From: an uncultured Clostridia bacterium
Lineage (GTDB): Bacteria; Bacillota; Clostridia; Lachnospirales; Lachnospiraceae
Length of the DNA stretch: 16,177 nucleotides
Reading direction: 5' to 3'
Assembly (NCBI GenBank): GCA_945622055.1
Contig: CALZBV010000029.1
Coordinates: 1 to 16,177, forward strand
Numbering within the stretch: position 1 is the stretch's first letter; each line of letters opens with the position of its first letter. Below are positions 1 through 5,942 of the stretch, in pieces. The notes under the pieces were generated by a model, which saw only the letters and a program-made list of their open reading frames with translations, was not told where the DNA came from and did not search any database. The position numbers and the translations under genes were made by a program.

Positions 1-1533
1 TTCTTTGTGGAGAATGAGGTGGTTGTGGATGAGCGTACGAAGGAGTATGCGAGACTGTGTGCTTCGGTCGGGCTGAATGCAACCGTAATCAATAACGTAA
101 ATGTAAAGCAGGCGGCGACGGAGCTGATTACGCCACGCTATGAAAAACAGCTGCGGCAGATGTCAGAGGTGTTTGCACAGTATGGAATCAAGCTGTTTCT
201 TTCCTTAAACTTTGCGGCACCGATGGAGCTTGGCGGACTTTCGGTTTCGGATCCGCTGGATAAAGACGTAATAGCCTGGTGGAAAAAGACAATGAAGTAC
301 GTATTTACTTCGATTCCAAAGCTTGGCGGTTTCCTTGTGAAGGCTGATTCTGAGGGACGTCCGGGACCTCATACTTATGGACGTACACAGGCAGAGGGTG
401 CCAACATGCTGGCAAGGGAAGTGGCTTTGTATGGCGGCAGGATTATCTGGAGATGCTTTGTATATAACTGCTCTCAGGACTGGAGAGATAAGAAGACGGA
501 CCGTGCGCGTGCCGGCTATGACCACTTTAAGCCGCTTGACGGTCAGTTTGAGGACAATGTTGTGCTGCAGATTAAGAACGGACCGATGGATTTCCAGGTA
601 AGAGAGCCTGTTTCACCGTTGCTTGGCGGTCTGGAGAAAACCAACCAGATGTTAGAGGTACAGGCGGCGCAGGAATATACCGGGCAGCAGAGACATTTCT
701 GTTACCTGATTCCGATGTGGAAGGAAGTACTTGGATTCCATACCTACTGCAAGGAAGGCTGTGACACGGTTGCCGATATTGTCAGCGGACGTACCTATAA
801 CCAGACGCTTTGCGGAATTGCGGCAGTTACCAATACCGGAAATGACGTGAACTGGACCGGACATGATTTTGCACAGCTGAACTGGTACGGCTTCGGACGT
901 CTGGCGTTTGATACCTCTCTTTCGGCAGAGGAGATTGCAAGAGAATGGATTCTGATGACAGTTTCCAAAAAGCCTGCAGTTGTGGAAAAGCTTCTTCATA
1001 TGGCGATGACTTCCTGGGAAACCTATGAAAAATACACTTCACCGCTTGGCATTGGCTGGATGGTAAATCCAAATCACCATTACGGTCCGAATGTGGACGG
1101 CTATGAGTATGACCGTTGGGGAACCTACCACCATGCAAACTGCTTTGGTATCGGTGTGGACCGTACTCCTGCAGGAACCGGCTATACAACGCAGTACCGC
1201 GAACCAAACCGGTCGATGTACGAGAATGTGGAGACCTGTCCGGAGGAGCTGTTATTGTTCTTCCACACAATCCGGTATGATTATGTGCTTAAGAGCGGAA
1301 AGACACTGATACAGCATATTTACGATACGCACTTTGAAGGCGCGGATATGGCAGGACAGTATCTGGAAACGATTAAGAGCCTGAAGGAGGAATTGCCGGC
1401 AGATATGTACGAACGAATCCTGCCGCGGTTTGAACATCAGGCGGAGCATTCAAAGGAGTGGAGGGACCGCATCAATACTTATTTCTTCCGTATGTCCGGA
1501 AAGCCGGATGAAAAGGGAAGGACTATTTACTAA
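1..1533 (+). CDS. aguA: Alpha-glucuronidase, GH67 (5' end missing)
   Basis: Family GH67 enzymes release glucuronic acid or 4-O-methylglucuronic acid from the non-reducing terminal xylose of short xylo-oligosaccharides, usually in the cytoplasm. The reading frame is open to base 1 (codons ttc, ttt precede a GTG at 7), so that GTG is internal and the gene starts upstream; about 170 N-terminal residues are absent compared with the roughly 680-residue Geobacillus enzyme. Counting from the GTG, diagnostic segments are the NNVNV strand, LSLNFAAPMELGGL, VKADSEGRPGP (E116), NGPMDFQVREP (D195) and QEYTGQQRH (E223). The 79- and 28-residue gaps between these acidic residues equal those between the catalytic acid and the two candidate bases I recall for Geobacillus AguA (E285, D364, E392). 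The C-terminal helical domain is complete to the stop. uxuA follows after 26 bp, so the two are probably cotranscribed. The family call is very secure; the 4-O-methyl preference is not visible. Confidence 0.96.
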   Translation, partial: FFVENEVVVDERTKEYARLCASVGLNATVINNVNVKQAATELITPRYEKQLRQMSEVFAQYGIKLFLSLNFAAPMELGGLSVSDPLDKDVIAWWKKTMKYVFTSIPKLGGFLVKADSEGRPGPHTYGRTQAEGANMLAREVALYGGRIIWRCFVYNCSQDWRDKKTDRARAGYDHFKPLDGQFEDNVVLQIKNGPMDFQVREPVSPLLGGLEKTNQMLEVQAAQEYTGQQRHFCYLIPMWKEVLGFHTYCKEGCDTVADIVSGRTYNQTLCGIAAVTNTGNDVNWTGHDFAQLNWYGFGRLAFDTSLSAEEIAREWILMTVSKKPAVVEKLLHMAMTSWETYEKYTSPLGIGWMVNPNHHYGPNVDGYEYDRWGTYHHANCFGIGVDRTPAGTGYTTQYREPNRSMYENVETCPEELLLFFHTIRYDYVLKSGKTLIQHIYDTHFEGADMAGQYLETIKSLKEELPADMYERILPRFEHQAEHSKEWRDRINTYFFRMSGKPDEKGRTIY

Positions 1534-1559
1534 AAAGGAAAGCAAGGGAGGATTTTATT

Positions 1560-2633
1560 ATGGATATGACATTACGTTGGTACGGAAGCAAGCACGACAG
1601 CATTACGCTGGAGCAGATTCGCCAGATTCCGGGCGTGACCGGAGTAATCACGGCACTTCATGATTTGCCGGCAGGGGAGCCGTGGCCGTATGAGGAGGTG
1701 CTGAAGGTAAAGAATGAGGTTGAGGCAGCGGGGCTTAAGCTGCTCGGTGTAGAGAGCATCAACATTCATGAGGATATCAAGCTTGGCGCCCCGACGAGAG
1801 ATAAGCTGATTGATAACTACATTACCTCTCTGGAAAGTGTCGGTAAAGCCGGAATACATATGGTCTGTTACAACTTTATGCCGATTTTTGACTGGACGAG
1901 AACGGATCTTGCGTATCCGCTTGCAGACGGTTCCACGGTGCTTGCCTATGATCCGAAGATGATTGACGGCATCGATCCGGATGAAATGTTTGCAAAGATT
2001 GAACGTGAGAGTGGCGGTTTTGTAATGCCGGGCTGGGAGCCGAACCGCAAGGAAGAGATTAAGGGCTTGTTTGAAAGGTACAAGGGAATGACCCACGAGC
2101 AGCTGCTTGAGAATTACGGGTATTTCATTAACCGCATTATGCCGACCTGCGAGAAGTACCAGATTAAGATGGCGGTTCATCCGGATGATCCGGCATGGGA
2201 TATTTTCGGACTTCCGCGTATCGTAAAGAGTGAGGAGAGCTTGCTGAAGGTTGCTGCGCTTCATCCGAGTAAGCTTCATGGCTTCACGCTCTGTACCGGT
2301 TCTCTCGGAAGCAGCCGTGACAATGACCTGGTAAAGATTATCCGTAACCCGAAGATTGCAGAGAGAATCCATTTTGCACATATCCGTAATGTTAAGTTTG
2401 AGGAGGACGGATTTTTCCATGAGAGCGCGCACCTTTCCTCTGAGGGAAGCTTTGATATGTATGAGATTATCAAGGCCTTCCAGGAGATGGGCTTTGACGG
2501 TATCATTCGCCCGGACCACGGAAGAATGATCTGGGGTGAGCAGGCAAGACCGGGCTATGGTCTGTATGACCGTGCGCTGGGTGCTGTTTACATTGAGGGT
2601 CTTTGGGAAGCAGTTAAGAAAAATTCCCGTTAA
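1560..2633 (+). CDS. uxuA: Mannonate dehydratase UxuA
   Basis: UxuA dehydrates D-mannonate to 2-keto-3-deoxy-gluconate, the third step of glucuronate catabolism after UxaC isomerisation and UxuB reduction. The 357-residue protein starts with MDMTLRWYG and spans a single TIM-barrel enzyme, close to the length of other Firmicutes UxuA and shorter than the E. coli form. The expected divalent-metal ligands are visible as H207 (in AVHPDDP), C245 (in GFTLCTGSLGS), H274 (or H271) and D319 (in IIRPDHGRM). Their spacing agrees with what I remember of the Streptococcus suis enzyme. The start at 1560 is fixed by a GGGAGG ribosome binding site at 1546-1551. The gene lies directly behind the alpha-glucuronidase that would supply its pathway with glucuronate. 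No uxaC, uxuB, kdgK or kdgA is present here, so the rest of the pathway must be encoded elsewhere. Confidence 0.97.
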   Translation: MDMTLRWYGSKHDSITLEQIRQIPGVTGVITALHDLPAGEPWPYEEVLKVKNEVEAAGLKLLGVESINIHEDIKLGAPTRDKLIDNYITSLESVGKAGIHMVCYNFMPIFDWTRTDLAYPLADGSTVLAYDPKMIDGIDPDEMFAKIERESGGFVMPGWEPNRKEEIKGLFERYKGMTHEQLLENYGYFINRIMPTCEKYQIKMAVHPDDPAWDIFGLPRIVKSEESLLKVAALHPSKLHGFTLCTGSLGSSRDNDLVKIIRNPKIAERIHFAHIRNVKFEEDGFFHESAHLSSEGSFDMYEIIKAFQEMGFDGIIRPDHGRMIWGEQARPGYGLYDRALGAVYIEGLWEAVKKNSR

Positions 2634-2705
2634 CAGGGTTGCATTCTTCATTGAGTTTTGTTAAAATTCAAATCAGTAGACAGGTACTACGCAGATTGAC
2701 CGAAT

Positions 2706-2710
2706 GGAGG
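2706..2710 (+). promoter_or_regulatory. Ribosome binding site deciding the GH43 start
   Basis: GGAGG lies 8 bases before the ATG at 2719 but overlaps the in-frame ATG at 2704. The 2719 start is therefore the usable one. It gives an N-terminus MEIKNPILPGFYPDPS, typical of cytoplasmic GH43 enzymes. Confidence 0.75.
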
Positions 2711-2718
2711 AGCTTTGT

Positions 2719-4245
2719 ATGGAAATTAAGAACCCTATCTTGCCGGGCTTTTATCCGGACCCGTCCGCCTGTGCGGTGGGAGAAAAGTTTTACCTTGTGA
2801 ATTCCAGCTTCTGTTATTTTCCGGGGGTGCCGATTTTTGAGAGCACTGATTTGAAGCACTGGCATCAGATTGGTAATGTGTTGGACCGCAGCACGCAGCT
2901 GCCGCTTCACGAGGACGGAATGTCCCGTGGTATTTTTGCGCCGACGATTCGTTATAACAACGGAACCTTTTATATGATTACAACGAACTGTAGTCATGGA
3001 GGTAATTTTGTGGTTACTGCAACGGACCCGGCAGGACCGTGGTCGGAGCCGCATTATCTTGCGGGTGCAGATGGAATTGACCCGAGCCTGTTCTTTGATG
3101 AGGATGGGAAGTGTTACTATATCGGAACAAGACCGAATCCGGAGGGCGTTGGGCACAACGGAGACTGGTACATTTACATTCAGGAGCTGGATCTTGAGAA
3201 CTGGTGTCTGATTGGAGATTACAAGCTTGTCTGGAACGGTGCAATGCGTAAAGCGGAGTGGCCGGAGGGACCGCACCTTTACAAAAAGGACGGCTGGTAT
3301 TATATCATGCACGCAGAGGGCGGCACGGGTCCTGCACATGCGGTCTGTGTTGCCAGAAGCCGCGATATTTTCGGACCGTATGAGAATAATCTGATGAATC
3401 CGGTCTTTACGCACCGCCATCTTGGAAAGGCATACCCGATCCGCTATGTCGGACATGCGGATCTGATTCAGGCAAAGGACGGCGAGTGGTACGCGGTAAT
3501 GCTTGCCTCCAGACCTTACGAGCAGCACAGCAACCTCGGACGTGAGACCTTCCTTGCAAAGGTGACCTGGGAAGACGAGTGGCCGGTATTTAACGAAGGC
3601 GTTGGTATTTTGGAGGAGGTAGTAACCGTTCCGTTTGAGGAGCAGGGCGGGGAGACTGTGACCTATGGAAAGAATGCAAAGGGGATTCCGTTTAACATGG
3701 TAGCACTTCGCAATCCGGTGGAAGGAATGGTTACGGCAGAAAATGACGGATATCGTATGAAGGTGCTTCCGTACACGCTGTTTGAGCCAAAGCCAACGGC
3801 TTACCTTGGTATCCGGCAGACGTCGTACCACTTTACCGCATCGACCGGGGTTCAGTTTTCACCTTCTGAAAACGAGGAGGCCGGACTTGCGTTGCTTCAG
3901 AGTGAAGAGTCCTCGCTGGTAGCAGTTTACGGAAAACATGACGGAGCAACAAAGGTACGTGTACTTGTGAAGGAGTTTGGAAAGCCGGTACAGGAGATTG
4001 CTTCCGAAAAAGTATCTGCTGACAGGGTTTTCCTTACCATTTCCCAAAACGGACAGACAGCAACGGTTTCCTACAATGCAGGCACAGGCGAGCAGGTGCT
4101 TGTGACCGGGCTTTCCACGAAGTTTTTGAGTACGGAAGCTGCCGGTGGCTTTGTCGGTTGTACGATTGGAATGTATGCAAGCGCAAACGGAAAAGAAAGC
4201 AGCAATACTGCATTCTTTGACGGAATTGCTTACCAGGCGGAATAA
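2719..4245 (+). CDS. GH43 beta-xylosidase / alpha-L-arabinofuranosidase
   Basis: GH43 enzymes are inverting glycosidases with a five-bladed propeller that remove xylose or arabinose from xylo-oligosaccharides. From the start at 2719 (508 residues) the catalytic triad is visible: base D14 in FYPDPS, pKa-modulating D121 in GIDPSLF, and acid E183 in WPEGPHLYKK. The RGIFAPTIRY and GHADLIQ segments are also family hallmarks. From about residue 320 to the end there is a second beta-rich domain resembling the concanavalin-like C-terminal domain of GH43 xylosidases (YHFTASTGVQF, EEAGLALLQSEES, GGFVGCTIGMYAS). There is no signal peptide, so the protein should act in the cytoplasm on imported oligomers. 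It lies 85 bp after uxuA with no terminator between them and is the last gene before a strong terminator. Xylosidase and arabinofuranosidase activities cannot be separated from sequence alone. Confidence 0.93.
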   Translation: MEIKNPILPGFYPDPSACAVGEKFYLVNSSFCYFPGVPIFESTDLKHWHQIGNVLDRSTQLPLHEDGMSRGIFAPTIRYNNGTFYMITTNCSHGGNFVVTATDPAGPWSEPHYLAGADGIDPSLFFDEDGKCYYIGTRPNPEGVGHNGDWYIYIQELDLENWCLIGDYKLVWNGAMRKAEWPEGPHLYKKDGWYYIMHAEGGTGPAHAVCVARSRDIFGPYENNLMNPVFTHRHLGKAYPIRYVGHADLIQAKDGEWYAVMLASRPYEQHSNLGRETFLAKVTWEDEWPVFNEGVGILEEVVTVPFEEQGGETVTYGKNAKGIPFNMVALRNPVEGMVTAENDGYRMKVLPYTLFEPKPTAYLGIRQTSYHFTASTGVQFSPSENEEAGLALLQSEESSLVAVYGKHDGATKVRVLVKEFGKPVQEIASEKVSADRVFLTISQNGQTATVSYNAGTGEQVLVTGLSTKFLSTEAAGGFVGCTIGMYASANGKESSNTAFFDGIAYQAE

Positions 4246-4270
4246 ATACACAGAAAGATTTACCCAAATA

Positions 4271-4320
4271 AATCAAAAGACCTGTCGCAGGGGTGTTCCC
4301 ATGCGGCAGGTTTTTTGATT
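4271..4320. terminator. Bidirectional rho-independent terminator
   Basis: The arms 4271-4289 and 4302-4320 form a 19-bp stem around a 12-base loop. In the + strand RNA all 19 positions pair, two of them as G-U, and the descending arm includes a T6 run at 4311-4316. In the minus-strand RNA the same two positions become A-C mismatches, so termination should be stronger for the catabolic operon than for the convergent regulator gene. It lies 26 bases after the GH43 stop and 72 bases after the end of the regulator gene on the other strand. Confidence 0.9.
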
Positions 4321-4391
4321 GCAGGTATGCATTTTGATTGTGGCCGGTGTTTTGGCGTATCTCATTTCCGAAAAAACTTTGGAGAAGGCTT

Positions 4392-5378
4392 TTAGTCGCT
4401 GTTTTTTTTCCAGTCTCCGCGCACCGTTGAGTGGAATTCCTTAAATTCGGTTGGGGTACATTCTTTGTATTTTTTGAAAACCCGGTTAAAGGTGGAAATA
4501 CTGGAAAAGCCTGACTGGAGCGCCACATCCGTAATCGGAAGGGCAGGATTTAACAGCAGGGATTCGGCAGCCTTCAGCCTCCGCAGGCAGAGGTAGTCGT
4601 AAAATGAGGTATCCGTAAACTGATGAAACAGTCTGGAAAAATGAAACTTGGAAAAACCGATGGTGGCAGCGGCGCTCTCGAGGGTAATGTCCTCCATGTA
4701 GTTATGCTCGATGTAGTCAAAGACAACATTGAATTTTTCCACGTATTCCCGTTGCTTTCCTGCCTGCACGGAAGGAAGCGTCACCGGAGTGGAAAGCTGG
4801 CCGCTTCGCGAAAGCAGCACAAAGAACCGGATTAGGTATGCAAGAATGGAAGGCTCTGACATCGGGTCGTTTTCCGCATATTCTTCGGCAACGAGGCGAA
4901 GAAGTTCAGCCTCATTTTTGTGGATGTCCGGCATGGTTTCCTTTGTAATCAGACACGGGCGGGAAAGCATTGAAAAAATGCTGGTAAATCCGCTGAATTT
5001 GCTGAGGGAGGCAAGGTCAAACAAAAGAATCATGCGAAGACCGGTTGCCTCCGGAACAAGCTCGTGAAGCTCTCCCGGCGGGACAACGAGAATATCTCCC
5101 GCGTTTAAGCGGTAGCTGACCTTGTTCATGAGCACGGTGTAAGAACCGTCGATTGGCATGATAAGCTCGACGGTCTGGTGCCAGTGCATCGGAAATCCGC
5201 CCGGTTCCCGGTTAATCCAGATGGTAACCGGGGAATCCTTGCCGAAATAGTTGACCATTTCGAAGGTTCCGTTGACATTTCGTTTTCGAAAGCTTTGATT
5301 GCGTTCACAGGTCTTTGCCCGGATGGAAAGCCAGTGGCTGAGCTCAGGGGAGAGCGGTGAAATGTCTTTTTTTGACAT
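4392..5378 (-). CDS. AraC-family transcriptional regulator with cupin sensor domain
   Basis: This 328-residue protein has the layout of AraC/XylS sugar-responsive regulators. An N-terminal cupin (about 45-125) carries H65, H67, E71 and H105 in the pattern of a small-molecule pocket, and a C-terminal DNA-binding region (about 212-315) has two helix-turn-helix units. The first HTH is around ITLESAAATIGFSKFHFSRL; the second, around PITDVALQSGFSSISTFNRV, is followed by the family signature FKKYKECTPTEF. The start at 5378 has a GAGGT ribosome binding site on the minus strand at 5385-5389. It is divergent from the large importer operon and convergent with the GH operon. The intergenic region contains repeated GAATAGCAAT boxes that suit an AraC-type dimer, so it is the likely activator of the importer operon, and perhaps of itself. 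The inducer is unknown; a xylan-derived sugar is a guess from context. Confidence 0.95.
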   Translation of the reverse strand: MSKKDISPLSPELSHWLSIRAKTCERNQSFRKRNVNGTFEMVNYFGKDSPVTIWINREPGGFPMHWHQTVELIMPIDGSYTVLMNKVSYRLNAGDILVVPPGELHELVPEATGLRMILLFDLASLSKFSGFTSIFSMLSRPCLITKETMPDIHKNEAELLRLVAEEYAENDPMSEPSILAYLIRFFVLLSRSGQLSTPVTLPSVQAGKQREYVEKFNVVFDYIEHNYMEDITLESAAATIGFSKFHFSRLFHQFTDTSFYDYLCLRRLKAAESLLLNPALPITDVALQSGFSSISTFNRVFKKYKECTPTEFKEFHSTVRGDWKKNSD

Positions 5379-5469
5379 AAAATGACCTCACTTTTCGTTA
5401 ATTTGGTAAAAAGTAACAAATACAAGATAAACTGAATGAAAAAAAGGGCGATTGAATCAATAAATCAAA

Positions 5470-5488
5470 AATTGCTATTCTGTTTTGC
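5470..5488 (-). promoter_or_regulatory. Distal operator-like box, inverted copy
   Basis: Read on the minus strand, 5480-5471 is GAATAGCAAT, the same box found twice downstream. The arms 5471-5488 and 5644-5661 form a perfect 18-bp inverted repeat 155 bp apart, too far for an RNA hairpin to be the obvious purpose. The box lies 92-109 bases upstream of the regulator start codon. By analogy with araO2 it could serve DNA looping and autoregulation. The role is inferred; the repeat is directly visible. Confidence 0.6.
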
Positions 5489-5543
5489 GGAATGCCTGTT
5501 TGAAAAAGTGCATAAAAAACTTTCTCGAATCGCCAAATAATAC

Positions 5544-5572
5544 TTGAAATTACACAAATATCATAATATAAT
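5544..5572 (+). promoter_or_regulatory. Sigma-A-like promoter P1
   Basis: TTGAAA at 5544-5549 and TATAAT at 5567-5572 are separated by 17 bp, which is near consensus. Transcription would start near 5579 and read towards the importer operon, giving a leader of about 360 bases. The region is very AT-rich, so chance matches are possible. Its position upstream of the proximal GAATAGCAAT pair suggests either an alternative promoter or a target of repression. Confidence 0.45.
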
Positions 5573-5594
5573 GTACTTAAGTTGTAAAGTGCTG

Positions 5595-5613
5595 ATTGAA
5601 AAGTCTTTTCAAT
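5595..5613. repeat. 19-bp perfect palindrome, possible operator
   Basis: ATTGAAAA (5595-5602) and TTTTCAAT (5606-5613) are perfect inverted arms around a 3-base centre. The palindrome begins about 16 bases after the predicted P1 start site, a position where a bound repressor would block transcription. As RNA it would be a weak A-U-rich hairpin followed by GGGCTTTTT, so attenuation is a less likely alternative. Confidence 0.4.
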
Positions 5614-5629
5614 GGGCTTTTTGTGCTTT

Positions 5630-5662
5630 GAATAGCAATAGTTGCAAAACAGAATAGCAATA
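5630..5662 (+). promoter_or_regulatory. Proximal tandem operator, two direct boxes
   Basis: The 11-base sequence GAATAGCAATA occurs exactly at 5630-5640 and again at 5652-5662, a period of 22 bp or about two helical turns. AraC-family dimers typically bind direct repeats with about this spacing (21 bp for araI1/araI2). Similarity continues beyond the core: AATAGCAATA is followed by a shared TG, AA and CA at matching offsets. The downstream copy reaches to about 10 bp before the place where a -35 element for the -10 box at 5692 would lie. The divergent AraC-type regulator is the obvious candidate ligand. Confidence 0.65.
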
Positions 5663-5667
5663 TATGA

Positions 5668-5697
5668 TAAGCACATTCCCAACAAATCGACTATAAT
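5668..5697 (+). promoter_or_regulatory. Candidate activator-dependent promoter P2
   Basis: TATAAT at 5692-5697 is a perfect -10 box. The best -35 match (TAAGCA, 5668-5673, 18-bp spacer) is poor, as expected for a promoter needing an activator. The tandem GAATAGCAATA boxes lie immediately upstream. Transcription would begin near 5704, leaving a leader of about 240 bases before the importer operon. Confidence 0.5.
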
Positions 5698-5802
5698 ATC
5701 AATGCACGTTACAAAAGTGCTTTTTCTGCAGGCACTGTTTTTGGTTATTTTGTACAAAAAAGGTGTTTGTTCATTTTGCATGAATCAAAACAGAAAAAGA
5801 AT

Positions 5803-5906
5803 GTCTTTGTTGCTACAAAGACCAAGGGCCGATACGCGTTACTACTTTAATTTGGAAAAAGAGGGAGAGAAACGCGCCGGCTTGATTTGTCGTTTCAGAC
5901 AAATCA
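5803..5906 (+). ncRNA. Structured 5' leader of the importer operon, three stems
   Basis: Three consecutive helices can be drawn by eye. Stem 1 pairs GTCTTTGT (5803-5810) with ACAAAGAC (5815-5822) around a TGCT loop. Stem 2 pairs CGCGTT (5835-5840) with AACGCG (5871-5876), extended after an internal loop by GCC (5828-5830) with GGC (5879-5881). Stem 3 pairs TGATTTGTC (5883-5891) with GACAAATCA (5898-5906) around a 6-base loop. The last helix ends 26 bases before the GGAG of the first gene. None is followed by a T run, so they do not look like terminators. I do not recognise a known riboswitch consensus. It could be a cis-regulatory RNA, an mRNA stabiliser or chance folding; conservation was not tested. 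Confidence 0.4.
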
Positions 5907-5942
5907 TTGTGCTATGGAAAATGCACAGGAAAGGAGAAGACT

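Larger units (their letters stand above)
5379..5942. other. Divergent control region between regulator and importer operon
   Basis: This 564-bp AT-rich stretch has no convincing gene. Several short frames cross it, but none has a ribosome binding site or recognisable protein. It contains three GAATAGCAAT boxes, two promoter-like elements, one 19-bp palindrome and a structured leader, each listed separately. I could not fix the promoter of the minus-strand regulator gene. Confidence 0.85.

Noticed and set aside
7..9. GTG at position 7 as the true start of the alpha-glucuronidase
   Set aside because: The frame is open upstream to the window edge, there is no ribosome binding site, and about 170 family-typical residues would be missing.
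1572..2651. A 359-codon open frame on the minus strand opposite uxuA
   Set aside because: It mirrors the codon bias of the well-supported uxuA gene, has no recognisable protein pattern and no plausible ribosome binding site.
2668..3831. A 387-codon open frame on the minus strand opposite the GH43 gene
   Set aside because: Its product is rich in Arg, Cys, His and Val with no domain pattern; the opposite strand encodes an unmistakable GH43 enzyme with intact catalytic triad.
5379..5470. A promoter for the minus-strand regulator gene (TATCTT-like -10 near 5424-5429)
   Set aside because: No -35 at an acceptable distance could be found, so no promoter is reported for this gene.
5716..5741. Hairpin AGTGC/GCACT followed by a T run, as a terminator or attenuator
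   Set aside because: The stem is only 5 bp with an 11-base loop; this is expected by chance in such AT-rich sequence.
5748..5759. 12-bp palindrome TTTTGTACAAAA
   Set aside because: It is short and low in complexity, with no second copy and no clear position relative to a promoter; not enough to call an operator.
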